DNA from: PMG-095 sp037200885 | Lineage (GTDB): Bacteria; Myxococcota_A; Polyangia; Polyangiales; Polyangiaceae | Direction: 5' to 3' | Length of the DNA stretch: 64,000 nt | NCBI GenBank assembly: GCA_037200885.1 | Contig: JBBCIN010000001.1 | Coordinates: forward strand, 2,418,001-2,482,000 | In this document: positions 35,202 through 44,084 of the stretch, piece by piece | Layout of the letters: the number at the start of each line of letters is the position of its first letter | Numbering within the stretch: the stretch's first letter is position 1 | Program-made: the position numbers and the translations under genes | Notes under the pieces: generated by a model | Told to the model about the DNA's origin: nothing | Seen by the model: the letters and a program-made list of their open reading frames with translations, nothing else | The model's database searches: none

Positions 35202-36938
35202 TCACGGAGTCGCCTGGACTCGCACGCGGAACGAATCGGCCTGGGTCAGATCGGCCAGTAGATTGAGAACGGTGTAATCCGACTTGGCCAGGTTGGTGTT
35301 GAGCTGATCGACGATGCATTGATCGTTCGCGTTCGCCGGACGCCCAAACCCGTAGGCCACGAACTGCGTAGCGTACATCTGCTTCGTATTCGGGGTGTTG
35401 GCGATCTCCGTCATCATCTGCTTCACGGACGTGATCTGCTTCGTGTTGCCCGTGCTGAAGGTAACCGAGGCGGTCGCATCGATCGCTCCACCGAGCGGAT
35501 CCACCGTCTGCCACTTGCCGACGGCATCGTAGTTCTCGAACACGTAACCCTCTGGATTGATGATGGCAATGTGGCAGCCCTTGCATTCTGCCTTGCTGGT
35601 CAGCGCATCCACATAGGCACGTTGGGTCATGAAGACGCCATCGACGGTTTGCTGAGCGGCGCCGTCGAGAGGCGGACCGGGATTGACCCCGAGGATGTTG
35701 ATCGACATGAACGCGCCCCTTAGAATCGGGCTCGTGGTGGTGCTGTGTGCGTACGAGGCCAAGAACCCGGCGCGAGTGAGGAAGCCAGGCCGTTGGTCGG
35801 CGTCGAGAGTCACCTTCTTCAGGTCGGCCGTGTAGCCCGAGGGATCGAGGCCATAGATTGCGGCGTTGTCCTGATTGACGAAGGCGACGTTGCTCAAGAA
35901 CAAGTCCTTGAACGAACCGCCCGAGTACGCAATCTCTTGGAAGAAATTGTCGAGCTCGGCTGAAAAGCTGTTGTACGAGGTCGCGGTGAACATCGGATAC
36001 TTGGTCGCATCCTTCGGCGCCTTGTACCAATGCGCGTTCGCATTGTTCATTTGCGCCCAGTCGCGATGAAAGGACGAAATCAGCGGTCCGGTCTTGTCGC
36101 GCATGGCAATCATGCGCGTGGCTTGCGCCAGGATCTGCGCCTTGGTCTGGAGCATATCACCGTCAGCCGCCGCATTCAGGGCATCATCCGGGACGGAGCC
36201 CCAGAGCAGAAAGGAGAGGCGCGACGCGATTTCGTACTTGGAGAGCTGCACGCCCATCCCGGAAGGATCCGCCGTCTGCGACAGCTCCGGGATCAAGAGG
36301 AACGAGGGAGAGACGAGGAAAGCGGCCAGCGTCGTCTCAGCCACGTCGGCGGGGGCGCCGGGCGGGGTCGTCTGCCCCAGCTTCATGAAGCGGGCGACCT
36401 CATCGTCGGTCAACGGCCGACGGAAGGCTTTGCGTCCGAACGCCGTGATGGTGTTCTTCAAACAGTCGGTAGCGGCCGGATCACAGGTGATGAACTTGGT
36501 CTTGTTCGGCCCCGTCATGACGTCGTGGGCGATTTGGTTGCCCACGTCCTGATAGATGCGCCATGCATCCGGCGACATCGCACCGGTGAAGTCCGCATAG
36601 AGCGAACCGGACGGCGGTTGGGCGTTCGCGCCCACAGCGGTGACGCCGAGGAGATCTTTGACCACCAAGTCGTACTGGCGGTTCAACATGCGCGGGATCT
36701 GGCTGGTCGGCGGGACCCCGGGGACACAGGTTCCAGCGCCTGCGCCGGTGCCACCTGCTCCTGGCACGCTCGAGCCACCACCGCCCGCGCCTGGCACGGT
36801 TGAGCCGCCCGCCGCGCCCGGAGAGTTTCCGCCGCCCGGCTGGGCGCCTGGGCCTGCTCCCCCGTCCACATTTGAGCTGCATGCGGCGAGCACCGCGGCA
36901 ACCGCACCCACCGCGACTAAAATCCGCTTTTCTTTCAT
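35202..36938 (-). CDS. DUF1592-family lipoprotein with CxxCH motif (pair 2)
   Basis: The 578-residue protein has lipobox VLAAC and a Gly/Ala/Pro linker. The order is as in pair 1: IPRMLNRQYDLVVKDLL, FGRKAFRRPLTDDEVARFM, LSKYEIASRLSFLLWGSVPDD, PGFLTRAGFLASYAHSTTTSP, CKGCHIAIINPEGYVFENYD and a C-terminal DUF1585-like helical part. CKGCH is a possible c-type heme site. The product would be lipid-anchored and act together with the DUF1552 protein encoded 19 bases downstream. The gene is divergent from the sigma factor gene across about 700 bases. Confidence 0.85.
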   Translation of the reverse strand: MKEKRILVAVGAVAAVLAACSSNVDGGAGPGAQPGGGNSPGAAGGSTVPGAGGGGSSVPGAGGTGAGAGTCVPGVPPTSQIPRMLNRQYDLVVKDLLGVTAVGANAQPPSGSLYADFTGAMSPDAWRIYQDVGNQIAHDVMTGPNKTKFITCDPAATDCLKNTITAFGRKAFRRPLTDDEVARFMKLGQTTPPGAPADVAETTLAAFLVSPSFLLIPELSQTADPSGMGVQLSKYEIASRLSFLLWGSVPDDALNAAADGDMLQTKAQILAQATRMIAMRDKTGPLISSFHRDWAQMNNANAHWYKAPKDATKYPMFTATSYNSFSAELDNFFQEIAYSGGSFKDLFLSNVAFVNQDNAAIYGLDPSGYTADLKKVTLDADQRPGFLTRAGFLASYAHSTTTSPILRGAFMSINILGVNPGPPLDGAAQQTVDGVFMTQRAYVDALTSKAECKGCHIAIINPEGYVFENYDAVGKWQTVDPLGGAIDATASVTFSTGNTKQITSVKQMMTEIANTPNTKQMYATQFVAYGFGRPANANDQCIVDQLNTNLAKSDYTVLNLLADLTQADSFRVRVQATP

Positions 36939-37400
36939 GGCGACTACCGACCTCTCAACGAACGGGCCCTATGAGCCCTCGTGGTTTCCTACCTACTGCC
37001 CGGCACGAGGGATTCGCGTCTCCGACCGGCTGCATCCGAACTCGATTTTTTGAGCGCACGCTCATTCATAAGCTTAGCGAGTCCGACCAGTCAGGGGATG
37101 CGTGATTTTCGCGCAGCACTACCTACCCCTGGAAGATAGCGGACACATTGCCGACTCGTGAGATGAGTTTTTTCGCATGCGCCCGCCGCACTTCTGCGGG
37201 CTAGCTTGAATACGCAGCCAGATTTGTCGACTTTTACCGGAAAAAACGACATATGCTGGAATTCGCGATGGCTCGACGGTGAGCTCAGTGTAGGTGCTCT
37301 GCCGCCGCGTCCGAGTGCAACCATCGCTGATGTTGTCACAGCGTGAACGCCTTGCAACCCCATGAGCCGGCAGAGTGCGCCGCGAGCGGACTGGCGGCGA

Positions 37401-37433
37401 GCACGAGCATCACCCTTTGGGGTGATGCTGTGC
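37401..37433. promoter_or_regulatory. Strong hairpin in the divergent region upstream of the sigma gene
   Basis: A perfect 10-bp stem AGCATCACCC (37406-37415) and its complement (37420-37429) with loop TTTG is extended by GCAC/GTGC across one bulged G, about 14 bp in all. The stretch 36939-37648 has no convincing gene and separates the DUF1592 gene from the sigma gene. The hairpin has no T-run, so it may be a leader structure or protein-binding site rather than a terminator. No promoter boxes were assigned. Confidence 0.5.
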
Positions 37434-37648
37434 GGGGCTCGGCGGATTGCGAATTCGGGCTCATTTCGTAGGAAGCGCATGGGCTTTTGCTCCGCTCTGC
37501 CGGGTGCTATCGGTGCCTTGAAGATGGCAGCATCGACATCGTCCGTAGCGGATCGCGCGTTTTTTCCCGTGCGGGTGGCCGCGCCGAGAATTCGCAGCCG
37601 ACGGTGCTTTTGTCGATCAGAACCGCCAGCTGCTCCCATTGGACTGGC

Positions 37649-38287
37649 GTGGCCGGCACCATCACGAGTTTCGCTTGCCCGGGCGCCCCGACCCTGGCCG
37701 GAGAGCCGCTGCTCGATGCGCCGCGCATCGTTGGCTCCGCGCTCACGCCTGCGGCCAAGCGGATGCCCCGCGCTGACGCGCGGCTGCGCGCCGCGGTCAG
37801 CGACCACGTCGCGCTGGTCTGGCGCGTGCTGCGTCGCACGGGTCTCGGGCCCGCCGACGCGGAGGACGCGTCCCAGGACGTTTTTTGGGTCCTGGCGCAA
37901 CGCTTCGACGACGTACCCGAGCGCGCGCAACGATCCTTTCTGGTCTCGACCGCCCTGCGCGTGGCCTCGGATCGCAAGCAATCGAAATGGCATCGTTCCG
38001 TCAGCGCTGGGCTCGACGTCGAAGCGCGCGTGAGTGACGCGCCCCTGCCCGATGAAATGCTGGACATTCGCCGCGCGGGCGCTTTGCTCGACGAAGCACT
38101 CGCAATGCTCGAGGACTTCGAACGATCCGTGTTCGTGCTCGCCGAGCTCGAGCAAATGACGCGTGCCGAGGTGGCCGAAGTGCTGGGCATCCCGGAGGGG
38201 ACCGTCGCCTCCCGCCTGAAGCGCGCGCGCGAGTCGCTCGAAAGCGCGGTGCGTCGCTTGCTTTCACGACCGAGGGCGGCGCGATGA
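37649..38287 (+). CDS. ECF-type RNA polymerase sigma factor
   Basis: The start is uncertain: GTG 37649 is chosen for length, and ATG 37763 or ATG 37487 are alternatives. Region 2 is seen in VALVWRVLRRTGLGPADAEDASQDVFWVLAQRF. Region 4 is seen in LAELEQMTRAEVAEVLGIPEGTVASRLKRARESL, a helix-turn-helix that would read the -35 element. There is no region 1 or 3, as usual for the ECF group. It overlaps the following membrane protein gene by ATGA, the common arrangement of a sigma factor with its anti-sigma factor. Likely targets include itself and nearby polysaccharide genes, but no shared promoter motif was established. Confidence 0.88.
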   Translation: MAGTITSFACPGAPTLAGEPLLDAPRIVGSALTPAAKRMPRADARLRAAVSDHVALVWRVLRRTGLGPADAEDASQDVFWVLAQRFDDVPERAQRSFLVSTALRVASDRKQSKWHRSVSAGLDVEARVSDAPLPDEMLDIRRAGALLDEALAMLEDFERSVFVLAELEQMTRAEVAEVLGIPEGTVASRLKRARESLESAVRRLLSRPRAAR

Positions 38288-39210
38288 CGAGCTCTGACGA
38301 CGACGAAAGGCGAGCGTTCGAGCGCTTGCTCGATGCGGCTCGAGATGAAGCTCCGCCGCCGGAGCTCGGACCGCGCGTTTTGGAGCAGCTCGCCTACCGT
38401 ACCCGGCTCGAGCACATTGCCGTGGTGCCGCGCCGTCGTGGCTATCGCGCGGCCGCTTGGTCCGTGGGCTTGCTCGCGGCCGGTGTGCTGTTGGGCGTCT
38501 CGATCCGCAAGCCTTCGACTGATGCGCCCATTGCCGCCGAACACTCTGCCAGCGCCGGCAAGGTTCCTCTGCCGCCCGCAGCGGCGGCGCCGAGTGCACA
38601 AAAGCTGGCCCCGCCAGCAAACGATCCATGTCTCTCTCGCGAGCCAGTCGCCGGGACGCAGCCGCTGATCGACGATTTCGAAGACGGAGACGACGCCATC
38701 CGGCCTCTGGAGGGCAGGGTCGGGTTTTGGCGCTGGGCGCGCGAGATTGACGCGCCGCGCTCTGCTCCAGCGCTCATTCCCGTTCCGCGACCCGAAGCGA
38801 CCCGCGCGAACCGCCTCGCGCAACACGTCAAGGGCGGACAGCTCGTGGACTGGGGCGCGACCGTCGAATTCGATTTTCGTCCCGCGTGTTACGACGCCTC
38901 CAACTACGCTGGCGTGTCTTTTCAAGCGCGCGGTCCGGGGCGCATCTACATTGCGCCGCGCGAGAGGTCCGTGATTCCCGTCGCTGAAGGCGGTAGCTGC
39001 GAAACCGATTGCTACAACCCACACGTGGCCAAGATCGAGCTCGAGTCGACTTGGCGCACCTACCAGGTGCGCTGGAGTGAGCTGCGCCAGCGGGGGATCG
39101 GTAAGCCTGCCTTGGACGCGCGCCACTTGCACAGCTTGGCGTTCCTGATCCGCCCCGAGGACACCCCGTACGACGTGTGGTTGGACGACGTGCGCTTTTT
39201 GCAGCGCTGA
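38284..39210 (+). CDS. Putative anti-sigma factor with external carbohydrate-binding-like domain
   Basis: The 308-residue protein has three parts. Residues 1-55 are charged and cytoplasmic (ERRAFERLLDAARDEAPPPE) and lack the HxxxCxxC zinc motif of many anti-sigma factors. Residues 56-74 form one membrane span (AAAWSVGLLAAGVLLGVSI). After a Pro/Ala tether, residues 126-308 form a beta-rich domain with LIDDFEDGDD, TVEFDFRPACYDASNYAGVSF and YDVWLDDVRFLQR, the layout of CBM11-like and related galactose-binding folds. The four-base overlap with the sigma gene and this topology suggest it holds the sigma factor and releases it when polysaccharide is bound outside. The role is inferred, not shown. 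Confidence 0.7.
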   Translation: MTSSDDDERRAFERLLDAARDEAPPPELGPRVLEQLAYRTRLEHIAVVPRRRGYRAAAWSVGLLAAGVLLGVSIRKPSTDAPIAAEHSASAGKVPLPPAAAAPSAQKLAPPANDPCLSREPVAGTQPLIDDFEDGDDAIRPLEGRVGFWRWAREIDAPRSAPALIPVPRPEATRANRLAQHVKGGQLVDWGATVEFDFRPACYDASNYAGVSFQARGPGRIYIAPRERSVIPVAEGGSCETDCYNPHVAKIELESTWRTYQVRWSELRQRGIGKPALDARHLHSLAFLIRPEDTPYDVWLDDVRFLQR

Positions 39211-39303
39211 GCGACTTCATTCGCATCCGGAGGAATTTGCCGCTCACCCTGGCATGTCGCTTCGAGGCAAGCTATCGAGCCTCTAGCCCCTTCTTTGGAC
39301 TGA

Positions 39304-40983
39304 ATGAAAACCGTCGTTTTCTTGGCTGTCGTGTTCTCTGCCGCGCAGGCCGAGGCCGCCGAGTACTACGTTGCTCCGACCGGTAGCGACGCGAACGCCG
39401 GATCGCTGGCCGCGCCGTTCGCGACTCTGCAAAAAGGGAACGATGTCGCGGCGGCGGGCGACACCGTTTGGTTACGCGGCGGAACCTATCAAAACACGAA
39501 GCAGATCAAGCTCACGAAGAGCGGACAGTCTGACGCCGTTCGGATCAAGTTTTGGGCCTACCAACAAGAAGTGCCCGTGCTCGATTTCTCCAAGTACGTG
39601 TCTACGAACACCGCGGTGGATTCGCCGACCATTCTGGTCAGTGGCAGCTGGTTGCATTTGAAGGGCCTCGAGATTGCCAACGGTGCAGTCGGCGCGAGCG
39701 GCGCTCACTCCAACGATGCGCTGCGCAGCGAAGGCGCGAGCAACAACGTCTTCGAGCTGCTCAACATTCATCACAACTTCGGCCCGGGGCTGTTCATCTC
39801 CAAGGGCACGGGCAACAACCTGATTTTGAACTGCGACTCGCACGACAACTACGACAAGGACGGCAGCCAGGGAGACGGCCAAAACGCAGACGGCTTCGGT
39901 GTGCACTATCAAATGTCCGGTCCCAGCACCACCATTCGCGGCTGCCGCGCCTGGCTGGACTCCGATGATGGCTACGACTTGATCCAGCAAGAGGTGCCGG
40001 TCCTGATCGAGAACAGCTGGGCCATCAGTAACGGCTTCAGCGATGGCGGCGCGGGCAAGCCATCCTCGGGCAACGGTAACGGTTTCAAGGCCGGCAGTAG
40101 TGATACTGGCATCCGTCACACGCTACGAAATAACGTGGCCTGGAAGAACCGCGCGGCCGGCTTCTACGCCAACCACTCGTCGGGTGGGAACACCTGGCTG
40201 AACAACACTTCGTACATGAACGCGGTTCAGTACAACCTGCTCGCGAGTCCCGCAGGTGACCCTGACACGACGATCGTACTGAGTGGCTCGCTCGCGCACG
40301 AGATGCGAAATAACGTCGGCTTTCCCAACAAGAATACGAACATGTCCGGGGTCGACTCCATGTTCAACACGTGGGATCTGAACATCGCGGAAGCGAGCAC
40401 TGATTTCGTCAGCACCTCGGACGCGGGCTTCATGGGGCCACGCCAAGCCGACGGCAGCTTGCCGGCGTTGGATTTCTTGAAGTTGAAAGCCGACAGCCCG
40501 CTGATCGACAAGGGTACGGATGTGGGGCTGCCATTCGTCGGCAGCGCGCCGGATCTCGGAGCCTACGAATACGGCGCGGTGAGTAGCAGCGGCGGTGGAA
40601 TGGGCGCGGGCGGCAATCCGTCGTCCGGTGGCAGCGCTGGCAGCGCAGGTAAAGGCAGCGGCGTCGCTGGCGCGTCCGCGGGAGCCCCCGCCGACGGCGC
40701 TGGCGGCGCGCTCGGAAGCGCGGGCGTGATTGGCGCCGGCGGGAGCAACGCCGTCGGCGGCAGCGCGACGGGAGGCAGCAGCAGCACGAGCGCTGGCAGC
40801 ACCAACGCGAGCACCGCGGGTGGGGCGACCGAGCCGGGCGTTGCGGGTGACGGAAAAGCCTCGGGTCCCGCAGACGCCGCTGGGTGTGCCTGTTCCCTCG
40901 GTTCGACCCAGCGACACGGCGACATCGAATCGCTGCTGGTGCTGGCGCTGGTCGGCTTGCTCGCGAGACGGCGCGCAAGCTAA
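39304..40983 (+). CDS. Pectate lyase, PL9 family, with MYXO-CTERM tail
   Basis: The 559-residue protein has a signal peptide ending near AEAAEYYV and a parallel beta-helix. The PL9 residues appear complete: calcium ligands Asp196 (NADGF) and Asp221, Asp222, Asp225 (DSDDGYD), and the proton-abstracting Lys262 in NGFKAG, all at spacings close to those of the family type. A Gly/Ser/Ala linker leads to GCACSLGS, a hydrophobic span and ARRRAS, the MYXO-CTERM layout. It should cut polygalacturonate by beta-elimination at the cell surface. It lies 93 bases behind the sigma/anti-sigma pair on the same strand and may be under its control. Confidence 0.88.
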   Translation: MKTVVFLAVVFSAAQAEAAEYYVAPTGSDANAGSLAAPFATLQKGNDVAAAGDTVWLRGGTYQNTKQIKLTKSGQSDAVRIKFWAYQQEVPVLDFSKYVSTNTAVDSPTILVSGSWLHLKGLEIANGAVGASGAHSNDALRSEGASNNVFELLNIHHNFGPGLFISKGTGNNLILNCDSHDNYDKDGSQGDGQNADGFGVHYQMSGPSTTIRGCRAWLDSDDGYDLIQQEVPVLIENSWAISNGFSDGGAGKPSSGNGNGFKAGSSDTGIRHTLRNNVAWKNRAAGFYANHSSGGNTWLNNTSYMNAVQYNLLASPAGDPDTTIVLSGSLAHEMRNNVGFPNKNTNMSGVDSMFNTWDLNIAEASTDFVSTSDAGFMGPRQADGSLPALDFLKLKADSPLIDKGTDVGLPFVGSAPDLGAYEYGAVSSSGGGMGAGGNPSSGGSAGSAGKGSGVAGASAGAPADGAGGALGSAGVIGAGGSNAVGGSATGGSSSTSAGSTNASTAGGATEPGVAGDGKASGPADAAGCACSLGSTQRHGDIESLLVLALVGLLARRRAS

Positions 40984-41038
40984 CCAGCGACCGTGACGCC
41001 GCGCGCCCGAGTTGCGTCGGCTCGAGACTTCGCTGGGC

Positions 41039-42211
41039 TCAGCCGCGCATGGCTTCGATCGGTGAGGTACGGGCGGCTTTCAACGCAGGCAAAAAGCCGC
41101 CCAAAATCCCCATCAGCCCGCCTGCGGCGAGCGAGCCGAGCAACAGGCTGGGGGTCGGGGCGAACGAGAACGACACCTCTTGCCAGGTCGAGAAGTTCAT
41201 CATCGAGACGCGCGCGAAGCTGAGCAAGAGCGAAGCGCCCACACCGACGAGTCCGCCGACCAGCGCGAGGAACGTGGACTCCACGACGAACGACGACAGA
41301 ATCGCGAATTTGGAGAAGCCAAGCGCGCGCAGGGTGCCGACTTCGCGTTTGCGCTGAGCCACCGCGGCGAACATCGTGTTCATCGCGCCGAGCATCGCGC
41401 CGAACGCGCAGAACACCGAAATCACCCAGCCCATGCCGGAGATGAACAGGGCGGTGCCCTGCGATTGTTCCTCGTAGTAGGTGGTCTCGCGCTTGGCTTC
41501 GAGCTGCAGTTGCTTGTCGGTGCTGACCGTGGCTTTGAAGCCGTCCAGCTTGGCGGCGGACTCGAGCCGCACGGTGACCGACGAGACCAACCCTTCGCGG
41601 CCGAAGGACGTGCGCGCGGTCTCGATGTTTGCCCACACTTCGGATTCGAACGATGAGCCTCCGGCTTCGAAGATGCCGACCACTTCGACCGGTCGATTTT
41701 TCTTCAATTCGAACTTCTCGCCCAGGTTCATGCCCTGGAAATTGCCCGCGATGCCTTTGCCGACCAGGCATTCATCGGTGCCCGGCTTGGGCGCACGGCC
41801 CGCGATTAGGTGCACCTCTGGTCGCACCTTGAATACGTTCTCCGTCACGCCGCGGACCAGGATGTTCGAGACTTGGCCGGGCTCGGCGCTGAGCTTCTGT
41901 TGCGCGATGACCACGACCACTTCGCCCGCGCCGAGCGGCGCGCCGGTCTCGTCTTTCTTCACGCCGGGGGCCGCCAACACCAGGCTCACGGTCGGGCTCT
42001 CGATGCTGGAAGAGAGCTCGTTGCCGCTGCCCTTGCGCAGCACGATCGCGTTGTCGTCGCGGCCGCCAGCGACCAGCGTCTTCTTCACTCCGGCAGACAG
42101 CATGAGCGCCGCGGCGAGCACGAACACGACCAGCGCGATGCCGCCTGCGGTAGCCAGCGTGGTCGTCTTGCGCACCATCAGGCTGCGCACGTTGTACGAG
42201 ATGGGGATCAT
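41039..42211 (-). CDS. MacB/FtsX-type ABC transporter permease (second)
   Basis: The 390 residues are laid out as in MacB-type permeases without the ATPase: an N-terminal membrane span, a large periplasmic domain of about 220 residues, then three spans. Typical segments are GEVVVVIAQQKLSAEPGQ and the FtsX-domain phrases MLGAMNTMFAAVAQRKREVGTLRALGFSK and LPALKAARTSPIEAMRG. It is the last gene of a four-gene efflux or lipoprotein-release operon and would pair with the permease encoded upstream as a heterodimer. The gap to that gene is 11 bases. Confidence 0.9.
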   Translation of the reverse strand: MIPISYNVRSLMVRKTTTLATAGGIALVVFVLAAALMLSAGVKKTLVAGGRDDNAIVLRKGSGNELSSSIESPTVSLVLAAPGVKKDETGAPLGAGEVVVVIAQQKLSAEPGQVSNILVRGVTENVFKVRPEVHLIAGRAPKPGTDECLVGKGIAGNFQGMNLGEKFELKKNRPVEVVGIFEAGGSSFESEVWANIETARTSFGREGLVSSVTVRLESAAKLDGFKATVSTDKQLQLEAKRETTYYEEQSQGTALFISGMGWVISVFCAFGAMLGAMNTMFAAVAQRKREVGTLRALGFSKFAILSSFVVESTFLALVGGLVGVGASLLLSFARVSMMNFSTWQEVSFSFAPTPSLLLGSLAAGGLMGILGGFLPALKAARTSPIEAMRG

Positions 42212-42222
42212 CGTTCAGCTCC

Positions 42223-43389
42223 TCAACCGACCCGCCGCAGCGCGTCGACGACCTTCAGTGATGCGGCTTGGCGGGCGGGTAGAATGGCCGCGACAACCGC
42301 CAGCACGATCGCGAGTCCGAGTCCGAGCACGGCGATCCCCGGTTGCACTCGGAACTGCGGGAACATGTTGCCCATGTTCTCTTCCAGGGCACGACCCACT
42401 AGCGCATTGACGAACGGATAGCCCAGCACGACGCCAATCAAGCCGCCAAAGAGCCCGATCGCGGCCGCCTCGCCCAACACGAATTGAGCGATGTGCTTGG
42501 GCAGAAAGCCGATCGCGCGCAGCACGCCGTACTCGTTCGTGCGCTCGCGGACGCCCATGGCGATCGTATTGCCGACGATCAGACCCATGATCAAAATCAT
42601 TACGATGGACACGACATCGACGGCCTTCAAGATCGCCGAGAACATGCCCAAGAAGGACTGATTGAGCGCAGCCTCGCTCATCGTCACGGTTTGTAAATCG
42701 CGCTCACCGAATTTCGCGTCGATCTCTTTGGAGATGCGACCAGAGGCTCCGGCATCGCTGATGTTGGCCAAGATCCAACCAACCTGATCTTTACGCGCGC
42801 CGGTCAGGGACTCGTTCATGTAGTCCCAGTGAAAGTAGAGCGTGGAGCGATCCACGTTGGTCGTGGTCGTGGTGTAGATGCCAGAGATGAAGAACTCCCA
42901 ATCCCCCGGGTAGATGCTCCCCGTGAGCGTGATCTTGTCACCGACCTTCCAGCCTTCCTTCTTGGCCAAGGCATCACCGACCAGCGCGCCGCGTCGGTTG
43001 TCGAACCACGCCTGCTTCTGCTCGGGTGTGGTTTGGATCTCGTGGTAAACCTCGAGCAGGCCCTTGGGATCGGTGGCGATGGTGCCGAAAAAGTCGTTCT
43101 CGTCCTTCGGGTTCTTTGCGCCGAACCAGTTGGCGAAGGCGACCGCTTTTACGCCGGGCATTTGCGCGATCTCGTCGGCGTACCGCCGGGGCAAGGTCAT
43201 CACGAAGCTGACCTTGTGGCGCGTGGCAATGCGATCCTTGGCGGAGAACTCCGAAGCCGAGGTCCAAGACCAAACCACCGTGCGCAGCAGGATGAAGAAC
43301 AGCGTCGCGATCGCCACCACGGCCAAGGTCAGCGTGGTGCGCAGCTTGCTGCGCTTGATGTTGCGCACGGCCACGCCGAGGAGCGTCAT
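42223..43389 (-). CDS. MacB/FtsX-type ABC transporter permease (first)
   Basis: The 388-residue permease has the same topology as its downstream neighbour: one span, a long periplasmic part (residues about 45-265), and three C-terminal spans. The FtsX-domain phrase is GVRERTNEYGVLRAIGFLPKHI, and the end is LPARQAASLKVVDALRRVG. The two permeases differ too much to be a recent duplication. The start overlaps the ATPase stop by four bases. Confidence 0.9.
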   Translation of the reverse strand: MTLLGVAVRNIKRSKLRTTLTLAVVAIATLFFILLRTVVWSWTSASEFSAKDRIATRHKVSFVMTLPRRYADEIAQMPGVKAVAFANWFGAKNPKDENDFFGTIATDPKGLLEVYHEIQTTPEQKQAWFDNRRGALVGDALAKKEGWKVGDKITLTGSIYPGDWEFFISGIYTTTTTNVDRSTLYFHWDYMNESLTGARKDQVGWILANISDAGASGRISKEIDAKFGERDLQTVTMSEAALNQSFLGMFSAILKAVDVVSIVMILIMGLIVGNTIAMGVRERTNEYGVLRAIGFLPKHIAQFVLGEAAAIGLFGGLIGVVLGYPFVNALVGRALEENMGNMFPQFRVQPGIAVLGLGLAIVLAVVAAILPARQAASLKVVDALRRVG

Positions 43390-44084
43390 AACGCGAGCGC
43401 TCCCTTGTCCAGGCGGTGGCAGATCGAGGCGCGTTCCGCAGCGGCCGGATCGTGCGTCACCATCACGATCGTCTTGTTGAACTCGGTGTTGAGCTTGCCC
43501 AGCAAATTGAGGATCTCATTGGCGGCCACGCGATCCAGATCGCCGGTGGGTTCGTCTGCGACGATGATCTTCGGATCGCTGACGATGGCGCGCGCGATGG
43601 TCACGCGCTGCTCCTGGCCACCGGAGAGCTGCCTCGGGTAGTGGTCCATGCGATCTTCCAGGCCCACGACGCGGAGCGCCGTTTGCGCGCGCCGGCGCCG
43701 CTCGGCGGCGGGCAATTTGGCCAAAAGCAGCGGCAGCTCCACATTTTCCACCGCGGTGAGCACGGGCAACAGATTGTAAGTCTGGAACACGAAGCCGATG
43801 TTGGCGGCGCGGAAGCCCGCGCGATCACCCTCGGACATCTGGCTCAGCTCGACGCCTGCCACCCTGAGTGAGCCCGAGGTCGGCACGTCCAAGCCCGCGA
43901 TCAAGTTCAACAGCGTCGACTTGCCCGAGCCGGACGGACCCATCAGCGCTTCGAACGACCCCTCCTTCATCGTCAGGTCGAGCTCTTGCAGCACGTCCAG
44001 CCGCTCCTTGCCGCGCCAGAACGTCTTGCCCACTTTGTGCAGGACGATGATGTCGCTCTTGCCGCCGTTGTTGCTCTCGCTCAT
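43386..44084 (-). CDS. MacB/LolD-type ABC transporter ATPase
   Basis: The 232-residue ATPase has Walker A GPSGSGKST, the Q-loop in FVFQTYNLLPVLTAVENVELPLL (the LolD/MacB type), signature LSGGQEQR, Walker B IIVADEPTGDLD and H-loop MVTHD. It drives the two downstream FtsX-like permeases. The start overlaps the adaptor stop by four bases, so the operon is translationally coupled. Confidence 0.93.
   Translation of the reverse strand: MSESNNGGKSDIIVLHKVGKTFWRGKERLDVLQELDLTMKEGSFEALMGPSGSGKSTLLNLIAGLDVPTSGSLRVAGVELSQMSEGDRAGFRAANIGFVFQTYNLLPVLTAVENVELPLLLAKLPAAERRRRAQTALRVVGLEDRMDHYPRQLSGGQEQRVTIARAIVSDPKIIVADEPTGDLDRVAANEILNLLGKLNTEFNKTIVMVTHDPAAAERASICHRLDKGALAL

Noticed and set aside
37091..39132. 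Long minus-strand frames of 354 and 541 codons.
   Set aside because: They lie antisense to the sigma and anti-sigma genes and show no domains.
39898..39906. His201 of the PL9 protein as a replaced catalytic Lys.
   Set aside because: Counting the spacing from the calcium Asp residues puts the catalytic Lys at residue 262 (NGFKAG), so the active site looks complete.
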